Shown here one piece after another: positions 45,919 through 54,479 of a DNA stretch of 64,000 nucleotides. Every line of letters starts with the position of its first letter. Position 1 is the stretch's first letter. The notes beneath the pieces were generated by a model that was not told the origin of the DNA, did not search any database, and saw only the letters and a program-made list of their open reading frames with translations. This DNA comes from Ignavibacteriota bacterium (lineage in GTDB: Bacteria > Bacteroidota > Ignavibacteria > Kapaibacteriales > UBA2268), in contig JAGQWJ010000012.1 in the NCBI GenBank assembly GCA_020437395.1, positions 1 to 64,000 of the forward strand. Reading direction: 5' to 3'. A program made the position numbers and the translations under genes.

Positions 45919-46962
45919 TTGTTAAAACTAGAACACGAAATATATCTATATATTTTATTTGCTGTACCACTTTTGGTGCTTTTTTATTTGCTTTATAGAG
46001 CGAGGCGAAAAAAATTACTCACTCAATTCGCTAGTAGAAAGGCAATTGAAAGGCTCGCTCCAAATGTATCAACGACAAAAAATAGTTTCAAATTTATACT
46101 TTTGCTAATAGCATTTTCGGTAATGGTAGTTGGTTTAGCTAACCCGCAGATAGGTACCAAAATGAAAGAAGTAAAAAGAGAAGGTGTAGAAGTTGTGATT
46201 GCGGTTGATGTTTCTAATAGTATGTTGGCCGAAGACATTCGACCAAACCGCTTAGAGCGAGCAAAGTCTGCTATTAAAAGATTGATAGACGATTTGAAAC
46301 AAGACAAAATAAGCATAGTGCTATTCGCCGGTGATTCATTTCTTCAATTACCGTTGACAACAGACTATTCAGCAGCAAAACTAATGGTCTCTACAATGAG
46401 TACTAATTTAATAGATAAGCAAGGAACAGCAATAGGTAGTGCTATAGAATTAGGATTGAAATCATTTTCTGAAGACGAGAAAGTCAATAAAGTAATGATA
46501 ATAATAACTGATGGCGAAAACCACGAAGACGATGCTTTGAGTGCTGCAAAAGAAGCTAAGGAAAAAGGTGTTATAATCCACACTATTGGAATGGGATCCG
46601 TTAATGGTGGACCAATTCCTAATATAGTAAATGGCACTGTTAGAGGCTATATAAAAGACAATAGTGGTACGACCGTTATTTCTAAATTAAACGCTAATAT
46701 GCTTAAAGAATTAGCTACAATTGGCGGAGGAAATTTTGTACGTGCTTCTGGTGGCGATTTTAACTTAGGAGATTTGATAGAAGATATTTCCAATATGGAT
46801 AAAACAGAATTTGAAGCAAAAATATTTACGGATTTTGAAGATAGGTTCCAATACGTGTTTATGTTTGCAGTTCTAATATTAATTTTGGAACTCTTGATTA
46901 GTGAGAGAAAAAATAAAACTTTTACTTTGAAGAAAATAGTCGGAGAAGAAAAAAATGAATAA
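45919..46962 (+). CDS. batB: BatB-like von Willebrand factor A membrane protein (TTG start)
   Basis: A 347-residue membrane protein. Two N-terminal transmembrane helices (about 8-25, 56-75) flank a basic loop, followed by a VWA domain with a complete MIDAS site (AVDVSNSMLAEDI, LPLTTDY, ITDGENHEDD) and a C-terminal helix. LEHEIYLYILFAVPLL opens like other BatA/B proteins. The frame starts at TTG (45919), with no ATG in the region that fits. The VWA domain is closest in arrangement to BatB; no second VWA (BatA) gene precedes it, and MoxR and DUF58 genes are absent. The bat operon was linked to aerotolerance in Bacteroides. It overlaps batC by eight bases. Confidence 0.85.
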   Translation: MLKLEHEIYLYILFAVPLLVLFYLLYRARRKKLLTQFASRKAIERLAPNVSTTKNSFKFILLLIAFSVMVVGLANPQIGTKMKEVKREGVEVVIAVDVSNSMLAEDIRPNRLERAKSAIKRLIDDLKQDKISIVLFAGDSFLQLPLTTDYSAAKLMVSTMSTNLIDKQGTAIGSAIELGLKSFSEDEKVNKVMIIITDGENHEDDALSAAKEAKEKGVIIHTIGMGSVNGGPIPNIVNGTVRGYIKDNSGTTVISKLNANMLKELATIGGGNFVRASGGDFNLGDLIEDISNMDKTEFEAKIFTDFEDRFQYVFMFAVLILILELLISERKNKTFTLKKIVGEEKNE

Positions 46963-47788
46963 AATAAGCTTAATCATAACACTATTTTTAATTATAGCTT
47001 TAGATAGCCATGCACAGGAAGATGCTAGTAAATTTATTTATCAAGGAAACAACAGCTATAAAAGCAACAATTACAAAGATGCAGAAATAGATTATCGCAA
47101 ATCATTGGAAAAAAATCCCAATTCGAGTATAGCAAAGTACAATTTGGCAAATTCACTCTACAAACAAGGTAATTACCAAGAAGCTATGGAGAAATACAAA
47201 GAACTATCTTCGGAGAATTTCTCCAAAAGAGAGCTATCGAAAGTCTTCCACAACTTAGGTAATTCGCTTATGGAAGATAAAAAATATCAAGAGAGTGTAG
47301 ATGCATATATAAATGCTTTGAAGAACAATCCGAAAGATGAAGACACTAAATATAATCTTGCTTATGCCAGAGAAATGCTGAGAAAGCAACAACAACAAGA
47401 CAAAAATAAAGACAAAGACAAGAACGATAAAAACGATAAAAACAAAGATAAACAAGACCAGAATAAGGACAACAAGGACAACAAAGACAATAAGGGCGAT
47501 AAAGATAATAAGAATAAAGATCAGCAAAACCAAGATCAACAAGACAAGGATAATCAGAAAGGCGACAAAGATAAAGATAAGCAAAACGACAAAAAAGATA
47601 GTAAAGATGGTCAACAAGATGAGAACAGAACTGACGACAAAGACAAAGCAGAAAACGGTCAGAAACCTAAAATCTCAAAACAAGATGCTGAAAGAATATT
47701 ACAAGCTATGATGAATGATGAAAAAGAGCTTCAGAAGAAATTAAGAAAATTGAAATCTAAGTCTAACAAGACAGAGAAGAACTGGTAA
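46955..47788 (+). CDS. batC: BatC-like TPR protein with Lys/Asp-rich tail
   Basis: A 277-residue protein with a signal peptide (ISLIITLFLIIALDSHAQ), two to three TPR repeats (~30-135, with NYKDAEIDYRKSLEKNP, YQEAMEKYKELS, YQESVDAYINALKNNP), then about 95 residues almost entirely of Lys, Asp, Asn and Gln (145-240), and a helical end (DAERILQAMMNDEKELQKKL). TPR plus charged tail is the BatC layout. The tail's DNA is a low-complexity stretch of GAC/AAG/AAT codons that can mimic reading frames on the other strand. Start and stop overlap batB (8 bases) and batD (TAATG). Confidence 0.85.
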   Translation: MNKISLIITLFLIIALDSHAQEDASKFIYQGNNSYKSNNYKDAEIDYRKSLEKNPNSSIAKYNLANSLYKQGNYQEAMEKYKELSSENFSKRELSKVFHNLGNSLMEDKKYQESVDAYINALKNNPKDEDTKYNLAYAREMLRKQQQQDKNKDKDKNDKNDKNKDKQDQNKDNKDNKDNKGDKDNKNKDQQNQDQQDKDNQKGDKDKDKQNDKKDSKDGQQDENRTDDKDKAENGQKPKISKQDAERILQAMMNDEKELQKKLRKLKSKSNKTEKNW

Positions 47789-49623
47789 TGAAACAAAGAA
47801 TATTGTTATATTTATATTTGAGCATTTTTATAAGCTCTATTGCTCTGGGCCAAGAACCTCAGTTCACGGCAGCTGTGAGCAGCAATCCAGTGGTACAAGG
47901 TGAGCCATTTAGAGTGCAGTTTAGTGTAAATACTGATGCGTCTAATTTCAGACCGCCAAGCTTCGATGGATTCGAAGTATTAAATGGACCATCACAATCG
48001 AGCAGTATGCAAATTATAAATGGACAATATAGCCGTTCGCTTTCTTTCACCTATGTGCTAAAAGCTAACAAAGTTGGGACTACTACTATACAATCCGCTT
48101 CTATTCAAGTAGATGGCAAAAGATTACGTTCTAATACTATAGATTTAAGAATTGTTGAACCATCTGAAGCAGAGAAAGAACGAAGAAAACAGGCAGCTGA
48201 ACAGGAAAAATCACTGCGTGGTCAAGCGATTGATATAATCAAAAACAATCTATACCTAAAAACAAATGTATCAAAAGCAAGTGCTTATGTTGGCGAGCAG
48301 ATAACTGCTAGCTTCAAGCTCTATGTTAATGGTGAGCTGAATGTTGTGGGTTTGGAGATGGAAAGTTCGCCTATATTGAATGGCTTTTGGAGTCAGGAAA
48401 TAGATTTGGGAGAAGTGCAATGGCAAAGAGAGCAAGTTAATGGTGTATGGTTCAGAGTCGCAACCCTTAAACAAGTTGTATTGTTCCCGCAACAAAGTGG
48501 CAAATTAACGATTGATCCTTATGAGTTCAAAACTGTTACTAGACTTCAAACAAATAGTCAATCAAACAGAAGACGCAGTATATTCGATGACTTTTTCAAT
48601 CGCGGATCTTACAAGGATTTTGAGTATAACTTAAGTTCCAACCCAATAACAGTTAACGTAAAACCATTGCCCGAGAACGCTCCAGATGGGTACAATGGTG
48701 CAGTTGGTAATTATGAGATGAACGCTTGGGTGGACAATACGAAAACTGTTGCAAATGAGCCAATAACACTGAAAGTAAAAGTATCTGGAAAGGGTAATTT
48801 GAAATTATTCGATGCTCCTACTATCAAGCTACCACCCGACATGGAGTCTTTCGATCCAAAAACTGCGGATAACACAAAAGTCTCTTTAGCAGGAATGTCA
48901 GGCGATAAAATATTCGAATTCCTGATAATTCCTCGTAGAGAAGGGAAGTACAAAATTGAACCCATCACATTTTCTTATTTTGACTTAACTACAAATAGTT
49001 ATAAAACAATTACAAGCGATGAGTTCGTAATAGATGTTGGCAAAGGGAATGGCGAAGGTGGCTCTAATATTTCTGGAGTTAGCAGAGCCGAATTGCAACT
49101 ATTAGGTAAAGATATTCGGTATATCAAAACTGAAACCGAATTAGTTACTAAATCAAAAAATGGATTTTTTGGCTCGCAAATGTTCTTCATTTTGCTGACA
49201 ATACCATTTTTCTTATTTCTGATTCTATTCTTGCTATTGAGCAAAAGAAGAAAAGAAGAAGAGGACACAGAATTACTCAAGAACAAACGAGCCAGCAAAC
49301 TGGCCAAGAAAAGATTATCTGCGGCTGGTGCAGCACTCAAAGCCAACGATAGCAATAAATTTTACGAAGAAATAACCAAAGCTCTGTGGGGCTATATATC
49401 TGATAAGTTAAATATACCCGTTTCGGATTTGAATAAAGACGTAGTAAAAACAAAGTTGACACAATTAAATATTGATGAAACACAAATAGATAGTTTCCTA
49501 AGAACATTGGAAGAAAGTGAGTTTGCCAGATATTCTAATTCGGCAAACGCGACAAGCAAAATGAATGAAATATATGAAAAGTCAGGTATGGTAATAACTA
49601 ACATTGAGAGGGGAATAAGATGA
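47788..49623 (+). CDS. batD: BatD-family protein
   Basis: A 611-residue protein. The signal peptide is LYLSIFISSIALGQ. The body holds several beta domains of the BatD family: FTAAVSSNPVVQGEPFRVQF, SFDGFEVLNGPSQSSSMQIING and YTFVLKANKVGT-like segments in the first domain, and NEPITLKVKVSGKGNLKLF in the last. One transmembrane helix (FFILLTIPFFLFLILFLL, ~465-485) precedes a basic cytoplasmic tail with a helical domain ending EIYEKSGMVITNIERGIR. It sits between batC and batE with overlapping start and stop codons, the standard order. No catalytic residues are known in this family. Confidence 0.88.
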   Translation: MKQRILLYLYLSIFISSIALGQEPQFTAAVSSNPVVQGEPFRVQFSVNTDASNFRPPSFDGFEVLNGPSQSSSMQIINGQYSRSLSFTYVLKANKVGTTTIQSASIQVDGKRLRSNTIDLRIVEPSEAEKERRKQAAEQEKSLRGQAIDIIKNNLYLKTNVSKASAYVGEQITASFKLYVNGELNVVGLEMESSPILNGFWSQEIDLGEVQWQREQVNGVWFRVATLKQVVLFPQQSGKLTIDPYEFKTVTRLQTNSQSNRRRSIFDDFFNRGSYKDFEYNLSSNPITVNVKPLPENAPDGYNGAVGNYEMNAWVDNTKTVANEPITLKVKVSGKGNLKLFDAPTIKLPPDMESFDPKTADNTKVSLAGMSGDKIFEFLIIPRREGKYKIEPITFSYFDLTTNSYKTITSDEFVIDVGKGNGEGGSNISGVSRAELQLLGKDIRYIKTETELVTKSKNGFFGSQMFFILLTIPFFLFLILFLLLSKRRKEEEDTELLKNKRASKLAKKRLSAAGAALKANDSNKFYEEITKALWGYISDKLNIPVSDLNKDVVKTKLTQLNIDETQIDSFLRTLEESEFARYSNSANATSKMNEIYEKSGMVITNIERGIR

Positions 49624-50369
49624 GAAAAATAATAGTATTCTTAATTTTAGCGGTACCTTTTACAATGCTCGGAAACTCCGTTGAACAACTATTCAATTCG
49701 GCAAACGAAGCATATTCTAATAAGAAATATGCAGATGCAATCAATATTTATGAGCAAGTAATTGACTCTGGCTATGTATCAGCAGAGCTCTATTATAATC
49801 TTGGTAATGCTTATTACAAGACGGATAATATCTCATTTGCAATACTCAATTATGAAAGGGCAGATAAGCTAAGCGACGACAGTGACATAGATCACAATTT
49901 GTCGATAGCAAGACTAAAAACTATCGACAAAATCACGCCAGTGGAGCAAATATTCATAGTCGATTGGATTGATGCAATAAGAAGCAACCACAATTCTATT
50001 GGTTGGTCATATTGGTCTATACTATTTGTATGGTTAACCTTTACTTTTTTTGCACTATTAATATTCAACCGCCGAACAAGTATAAAGAAAATCTCGTTCT
50101 TAGGAATAGTCGCTTCTCTATTCTTATTCTCAATTTCATTCTACTTTGCTTACAGTACAAATGAGAGAGAGTACGTAAAAGAATTTGCAATACTGACGAC
50201 ACCAAGTGCTTACGTAAAAAGCTCGCCTGATTCTCAAAGCCAAGACTTATTCATACTACACGAAGGAGTAAAAATGGAAGTGCTCGACAGAGTTGGCGAT
50301 TGGAACAAAATCCGATTAGACAACGGCGAAGTTGGATGGATAGACAAGAGTAGCTTCAGACCGATATAA
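49620..50369 (+). CDS. batE: BatE-like TPR/SH3 protein
   Basis: A 249-residue protein with an N-terminal signal segment, a pair of TPR repeats (NEAYSNKKYADAINIYEQV, AELYYNLGNAYYKTDNISFA), two transmembrane helices (~130-145 and 158-178), and a C-terminal SH3b-like domain (TTPSAYVKSSPDSQ, ILHEGVKMEVLDRVGDWNKI, DNGEVGWIDKS). This is the BatE layout. It overlaps batD by four bases (ATGA) and closes the operon; no hairpin terminator is apparent after it. Confidence 0.85.
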   Translation: MRKIIVFLILAVPFTMLGNSVEQLFNSANEAYSNKKYADAINIYEQVIDSGYVSAELYYNLGNAYYKTDNISFAILNYERADKLSDDSDIDHNLSIARLKTIDKITPVEQIFIVDWIDAIRSNHNSIGWSYWSILFVWLTFTFFALLIFNRRTSIKKISFLGIVASLFLFSISFYFAYSTNEREYVKEFAILTTPSAYVKSSPDSQSQDLFILHEGVKMEVLDRVGDWNKIRLDNGEVGWIDKSSFRPI

Positions 50370-50734
50370 GATATTTAGCGATTATCAAGACTAATACTAT
50401 TTTCATTTAGTCCCCCTAAAATCTATATATAACACGCATAAGAATGTTGTGGGATTAGAGACATAGACAATACGTCTCTGCTCCTTTTCTTCTCATAATT
50501 TAACAAGGGAACTTGTCCCCTTGACTTTTCATTCTCTCTTGTTCTGCAAGTGAGCAAGCTCCCTTGTTGCATATATTTACTTCTTGTAGTTTAACAAAAA
50601 TACAGCCCATGCCTAATATGTGGTTGGTACGTTTTTGTTTTCCTTACTGTGACAAAACTATCCTCCTCAATTCACACCTTTTGCCTGACCAGCTCCTCCA
50701 AAGGAGCATAGTTGGCAATTTTACGAGAAGTCTC
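50370..50734. other. 365-base gap after batE with degenerate inverted repeats
   Basis: No reading frame is convincing. It contains several short, imperfect inverted repeats: GAGAC...GTCTC around 50458-50482, CAAGGG...CCCTTG around 50503-50524, and CTCCT...AGGAG around 50692-50705. With the gene remnant next to it, this looks like decaying DNA and not a functional element. Confidence 0.45.
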
Positions 50735-50944
50735 TTATAAATAAGTTTCCAATACCCAGCTTCGGAGCTTCGCAGCAAGTCGTATGTTTTTCAGATTTGT
50801 AGAGTACTTAGTCTCTGCGAAGTCCCCTTGCGAATCACCCAAACAAGGGAAGTCGAATCGCAATAGAGCTATACCTTGAGATAATAGTTGTTTTGAGATA
50901 TGCTTAAGGACTCTGATGTTTTTAGTACAAGTGAAACAAGGCAC
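50735..50944 (-). pseudogene. remnant of an alpha/beta-hydrolase (N-terminal fragment)
   Basis: A 69-residue frame starting GTG on the minus strand reads PCFTCTKNIRVLKHISKQLL, then IALLRFDFPCLGDSQGDFAE, then TKYSTNLKNIRLAAKL. This matches the start of alpha/beta-hydrolases of the kind fused to OsmC (usually HCFTC.KNI..., VLRFDFTGLG.S.GDF...). The sequence then stops after a few unrelated residues, and the expected catalytic Ser motif (GHSLGG) and OsmC half are absent from this strand. It is a truncated, probably dead copy. An intact OsmC gene lies 3 kb away in the arsenic operon, but whether they are connected is unknown. Confidence 0.7.
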
Positions 50945-51008
50945 AAATATACACTCATGTTCTTGTATAGTTTAATCTTTTTATTTTCGTTTCTGTATTT
51001 ATTTTTTA

Positions 51009-51057
51009 TTTGCAAGTTAAAATATATTTCTTATTTTCGTGTCGTATGTTTACGACA
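51009..51057 (+). promoter_or_regulatory. arsenic-operon promoter with overlapping ArsR-type operator
   Basis: TTTG (51009-51012), 19 bases, then TATTTTCG (51032-51039) fits the Bacteroidota -33/-7 consensus with one mismatch. Immediately after, TGTCGTA-TGTT-TACGACA (51040-51057) is a perfect 7-4-7 inverted repeat covering the expected transcription start. An ArsR repressor bound there would block transcription of its own operon, whose ATG is at 51087. Confidence 0.65.
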
Positions 51058-51086
51058 TATAGATAAAAACAAATATTTGAGTTATC

Positions 51087-51416
51087 ATGATATCCAATAA
51101 ATCGGAAATATTTCCAGCCGAGCAGCAGCTTGCTGCCGCCTACGCTAAGGCACTTTCGCACCCAGCGCGCATTGCTATACTTCGGTACTTGGCCGAAACC
51201 AAAGTATGCATAACGGGTGATATCACTGACGCTATACCACTAGGACGTACCACTGTTCTTCAGCATTTGCAAGTGCTAAAAGACAGCGAGCTTATTCGAG
51301 GTGATATTGACGGTAAAAGAGTATGCTATTGCATAAACTCCGAACGATACAATGAGATGAAACAACTTTTTGACGAACTTTTTGAAAATATAAACCCAAT
51401 TAATAATTGCTGCTAA
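51087..51416 (+). CDS. arsR: ArsR-family arsenic-responsive repressor
   Basis: A 109-residue winged-helix regulator: YAKALSHPARIAILRYLAE, CITGDITDAIPLGRTTVLQH (recognition helix), LQVLKDSELIRGDIDGKRVCYCI. Cysteines that could bind As(III) are present in KVCITGD, in VCYCI and at the C-terminus, which ends NNCC; their exact pattern differs from the classic ELCVCDL site. It is the first gene of the operon and lies directly behind the overlapping promoter and operator. The next gene starts after 11 bases. Derepression by arsenite or methylarsenite is inferred. Confidence 0.88.
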   Translation: MISNKSEIFPAEQQLAAAYAKALSHPARIAILRYLAETKVCITGDITDAIPLGRTTVLQHLQVLKDSELIRGDIDGKRVCYCINSERYNEMKQLFDELFENINPINNCC

Positions 51417-51427
51417 GAGGTAGTATT

Positions 51428-51868
51428 ATGAAAATGCACGTTAGCTTGTATGTAGCCGACATCGCTCGTACAAAAGAATTTTATGAGCTTTTTTTCAATC
51501 AAAAAGCCACGAAAGTAAAAGACGATTATGTAAAATTTGAGCTTGAGAACCCTGCTTTGGTTATCAGCTTTGTACAGAACAAAGACAGAGTTCAATCCAA
51601 TTTCGGGCACTTAGGTTTTGTTGCTGACTCGCTTGACGTAGTCATAAATCGATTAGAACAAGCGAAGAGCAAAAACTTAGATGTACTAGAAGAAATGGGT
51701 ACTAACTGCTGCTATGCTAATCAGGACAAGTTTTGGGTAACTGACCCAGATGGGCACCAATGGGAGATTTATACTTTCAACAGCGACGTAGAGTTCAACG
51801 ACCCTAAGTATGCATCGCAAGATGCAACCGCTTGTTGTACTCCACAAGTGCAGATTAATCTAAGCTAG
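51428..51868 (+). CDS. arsI: ArsI/CadI-like C-As lyase (VOC family)
   Basis: A 146-residue vicinal-oxygen-chelate protein starting KMHVSLYVADIARTKEFYE, with an iron ligand His near residue 4 (MKMHVSLYV) and the family signature TNCCYANQDKFWVTDPDG, HQWEIYT. The adjacent Cys pair in TNCC matches the methylarsenite-binding pair of ArsI, and the Glu in QWEIY the last iron ligand. ArsI breaks the carbon-arsenic bond of methylarsenite or related organoarsenicals in a dioxygen-dependent reaction. A second Cys pair (TACCTPQ) lies near the C-terminus. AGAGG precedes the chosen ATG at 51428; the frame opens 21 bases earlier inside arsR. Related CadI annotations exist, but the operon favours ArsI. Confidence 0.85.
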   Translation: MKMHVSLYVADIARTKEFYELFFNQKATKVKDDYVKFELENPALVISFVQNKDRVQSNFGHLGFVADSLDVVINRLEQAKSKNLDVLEEMGTNCCYANQDKFWVTDPDGHQWEIYTFNSDVEFNDPKYASQDATACCTPQVQINLS

Positions 51869-52918
51869 ATGATGACAAAAAAACGCTTAAGCTTTTTAGA
51901 CAACTACCTAACGCTATGGATATTTATTGCTATGGCGTTGGGTGTTGCTCTTGGTTACTTCATACCCTCTATGCCCGTTTTAATCGATTCGATGAGTGAA
52001 GGAACTACTAATATTCCTATAGCTATTGGCTTGATTATAATGATGTATCCACCTCTTGCTAAAGTTAATTATCGACTATTGCCGAAGATATTCAAGAATA
52101 CGAAAGTACTTTCGATATCATTAGTCCTTAACTGGATAATAGGTCCAGTGCTAATGTTTATATTAGCTATTACTTTCCTACACGATTACCCAGAGTATAT
52201 GGTAGGACTTATACTCATAGGATTGGCTCGCTGTATTGCTATGGTACTAGTCTGGAATGATTTGGCAGAGGGAAATAGTGAGTATGGCGCTGGATTAGTT
52301 GCTCTGAACAGTATATTTCAAGTATTCACCTACAGTTTCTACGCATGGTTTTTTATTACAATATTGCCTCCTTATTTCGGATTCGAAAGTGCAATAATAG
52401 ATATTCCTATCTCGCTAATAGCAGAAAGTGTAGCAATCTATCTGGGCATACCCTTTTTACTGGGTATATTGAGCCGTTCAGTACTTGTAAAGCTAAAAGG
52501 AACACATTGGTATGAAAACAAGTTTATACCAACTATATCGCCTCTTACGTTAATTGCATTGCTATTTACTATAGTGGTTATGTTCTCACTCAAAGGAGAG
52601 CTGATAGTAGAAATACCGACAGATGTATTAATAATTGCAGTTCCTTTACTGATATACTTTGCTCTGATGTTCCTAATAGGATTTTTCTTGAGTAAGTATA
52701 TGGGGACTGAGTATGACAAAAATGCTGCTATATCATTCACAGCAGCAGGCAATAATTTTGAGTTAGCAATCGCAGTGGCAATAGCTGTATTCGGATTGAA
52801 TTCGGGTCAAGCATTTGCTGGTGTAGTTGGTCCATTAGTTGAAGTTCCAGCTTTGATTTTGCTAGTAAGAGTATCATTTTGGTTAAAAGATAAATATTAT
52901 AAAGTGGAGAAAAAATGA
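51869..52918 (+). CDS. acr3: arsenite efflux transporter Acr3
   Basis: A 349-residue inner-membrane protein with about ten hydrophobic segments. Family signs are [46 protein letters not shown], and the conserved cysteine in [18 protein letters not shown], which is essential in Acr3. It exports arsenite, driven by the membrane potential. The start immediately follows the ArsI stop, and the stop overlaps the first arsC by four bases (ATGA). Confidence 0.95.
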   Translation: MMTKKRLSFLDNYLTLWIFIAMALGVALGYFIPSMPVLIDSMSEGTTNIPIAIGLIIMMYPPLAKVNYRLLPKIFKNTKVLSISLVLNWIIGPVLMFILAITFLHDYPEYMVGLILIGLARCIAMVLVWNDLAEGNSEYGAGLVALNSIFQVFTYSFYAWFFITILPPYFGFESAIIDIPISLIAESVAIYLGIPFLLGILSRSVLVKLKGTHWYENKFIPTISPLTLIALLFTIVVMFSLKGELIVEIPTDVLIIAVPLLIYFALMFLIGFFLSKYMGTEYDKNAAISFTAAGNNFELAIAVAIAVFGLNSGQAFAGVVGPLVEVPALILLVRVSFWLKDKYYKVEKK

Positions 52919-53325
52919 ATCTATTAATATTATGCACAGGGAATTCATGCCGTAGCCAAATAGCCGAAGGATTATTCCGTAAGCATTTAGGTGAAGGTCA
53001 TAACGTATATTCAGCAGGTATAGAGGCACACGGAGTTAATCCGAACGCAATCAAAACTATGGCAGCTATTGGAATTGATATTACTAATCACACATCAGAT
53101 ATAATTGATAATCTACCTCCAATAGAATACGATTATGTATTAACCGTATGTGACAATGCGAAAGAACGATGTCCTATATTGCCTGGCAATCATAAGAAAC
53201 TTCACCATAGTTTCCCAGACCCTGCATCTGCTAAAGGAACTGAGGAAGAAGTCGCTGCGATATTTGCATCTGTCCGAGATGAGATAGAGGCTTATGTAAA
53301 TAAATTTGTAGAAGGTTTGGGGTAA
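52915..53325 (+). CDS. arsC: arsenate reductase ArsC (LMW phosphatase type), copy 1
   Basis: A 136-residue low-molecular-weight-phosphatase-fold enzyme. The P-loop is C7-TGNSC-R13-S, the canonical CX5R; the resolving cysteines lie in [11 protein letters not shown] (CX6C), and FPDPASAKG holds the general-acid Asp. This is the thioredoxin-coupled ArsC type that reduces arsenate to arsenite for Acr3. It is 60% or so identical by eye to the next gene. A small thioredoxin gene follows in the same operon and may be its reductant. Confidence 0.93.
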   Translation: MNLLILCTGNSCRSQIAEGLFRKHLGEGHNVYSAGIEAHGVNPNAIKTMAAIGIDITNHTSDIIDNLPPIEYDYVLTVCDNAKERCPILPGNHKKLHHSFPDPASAKGTEEEVAAIFASVRDEIEAYVNKFVEGLG

Positions 53326-53357
53326 GATTCTAATCATTCAGATAACAAAAACGAATT

Positions 53358-53765
53358 ATGAATATTATAATACTATGCAGAGCAAACGCCTGCCGTAGCC
53401 AATTGGCAGAGGGGTTGTTCAGAAAGCACCTTGGAGATAAACACAATGTATTTTCTGCTGGATTGGAACCAGAAGAAGTTAACCCCAATGCAATCAAAAC
53501 TATGGCTGAAATAGGAATAGATATTAGCAGCCACACTTCGAAAACTGTCGATGAACTTCCGAATGTAGAGTTCGATTATGTTATCACTGTTTGCAATAGT
53601 GCCAAAGAGAGATGCCCAGTTATTCCAGGCAATCACAAATCAATCCACAATTGGTTTGCAGATCCATCGAAGGTAAAAGGAACTGATGAGGAGATTGCAG
53701 ATGCTTTCGCTTCAGTAAGAGATGAGATAGATGAGTATGCGAGAGAGTTCATTTCTAGCTTGTAA
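53358..53765 (+). CDS. second ArsC paralogue with altered P-loop
   Basis: A 135-residue protein closely similar to the preceding ArsC over its whole length ([48 protein letters not shown]). The catalytic C7 and R13 and the CX6C pair are kept, but the P-loop reads CRANACRS in place of CTGNSCRS: Thr to Arg, Gly to Ala, Ser to Ala. The Ser is the one that lowers the pKa of the catalytic Cys in related enzymes. The general-acid region FADPSKVKG keeps its Asp. A tandem duplication is clear; whether the copy reduces arsenate, another oxyanion, or acts as a tyrosine phosphatase is unknown. Confidence 0.85.
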   Translation: MNIIILCRANACRSQLAEGLFRKHLGDKHNVFSAGLEPEEVNPNAIKTMAEIGIDISSHTSKTVDELPNVEFDYVITVCNSAKERCPVIPGNHKSIHNWFADPSKVKGTDEEIADAFASVRDEIDEYAREFISSL

Positions 53766-53820
53766 TAACACAATCATATTTAAGATATAAGTATATAATA
53801 AACTAAATTAGGTGAATTAA

Positions 53821-54057
53821 ATGTCAAAAGTGATAAAAATATTGGGGACAGGATGTCCCAAATGTATAACAATGACAAGCATTGTAAAGGATGTAGTTGC
53901 TGAAAACGATATCGATGCAACAGTCGAAAAAGTAGAAGATATTACAGAAATTATAAAGTACAATGTAATGACTACTCCAGCATTAGTCATAGACAATGTG
54001 ATTACTATAAAGGGTAGAGTACCCTCGAAATCAGAAGTATTGGAACTAATAAAATGA
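53821..54057 (+). CDS. small thioredoxin-like protein (Thioredoxin_3)
   Basis: A 78-residue protein with a thioredoxin fold: MSKVIKILGTGCPKC (active-site CPKC), KVEDITEIIKYNVMTTPALV (cis-Pro), IDNVITIKGRVPSKSEV. It belongs to the MTH895/small redox disulfide family frequent in arsenic operons, where it often lies next to an ArsP-type permease. It probably reduces ArsC or serves the permease. It overlaps osmC by four bases (ATGA). Confidence 0.88.
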   Translation: MSKVIKILGTGCPKCITMTSIVKDVVAENDIDATVEKVEDITEIIKYNVMTTPALVIDNVITIKGRVPSKSEVLELIK

Positions 54058-54479
54058 AAGAAAAAGAGCTATTGAAATACCAAATCGCTGCTTCATCTAT
54101 TTCTAATAATGATGCTACGATTCATATAAAACAATCAGAAATAGACTTTGGTACAACTCCAGAAACTACTGATACTTTGCCTAGTCCAGCTGATTTATAC
54201 TTGGGTGCTTTCTCTGCTTGTATGCTTAAAAATGTAGAACGCTTTTCAGGTATGATGCATTTCACATATACAAAAGCTTCCGTAGATGTTAAAGCAACTC
54301 GTCTAGAAAACCCACCAAGAATGGATCAAATAGATTATAAGTTGACTATCTATAGTAATGATCCGAAGCTAAACAAAGACCTGCTAAAAAGGAACATTGA
54401 GAAGTTCGGTACTATATACAATACTGTAAAATTGTCTTGCTCTATTACGGGTACTATAGAGACAGTTGACAATGTTTGA
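54054..54479 (+). CDS. OsmC-family peroxide-reducing protein
   Basis: A 141-residue OsmC protein: SEIDFGTTPETTDTLPSPAD, YLGAFSACMLKNVERF, HFTYTKASVDVKATRLENPP, YNTVKLSCSITGTIE. Both catalytic cysteines of the family are present (SACM and LSCSI). OsmC/Ohr proteins reduce organic hydroperoxides with thiols. Here it lies between the thioredoxin and the permease, with overlapping start codons. A role in oxidative stress accompanying arsenic exposure, or in thiol metabolism for the operon, is inference. Confidence 0.85.
   Translation: MKEKELLKYQIAASSISNNDATIHIKQSEIDFGTTPETTDTLPSPADLYLGAFSACMLKNVERFSGMMHFTYTKASVDVKATRLENPPRMDQIDYKLTIYSNDPKLNKDLLKRNIEKFGTIYNTVKLSCSITGTIETVDNV

Noticed and set aside
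47255-47617. A hydrophobic minus-strand frame of Val, Ile, Leu and Phe, like a membrane protein
   Set aside because: It is the mirror of the Lys/Asp-rich codons of BatC.
50370-50734. Possible CRISPR or structured RNA in the repeat-bearing gap
   Set aside because: Repeats are short, imperfect and not regularly spaced; no tRNA or rRNA-like fold recognised.
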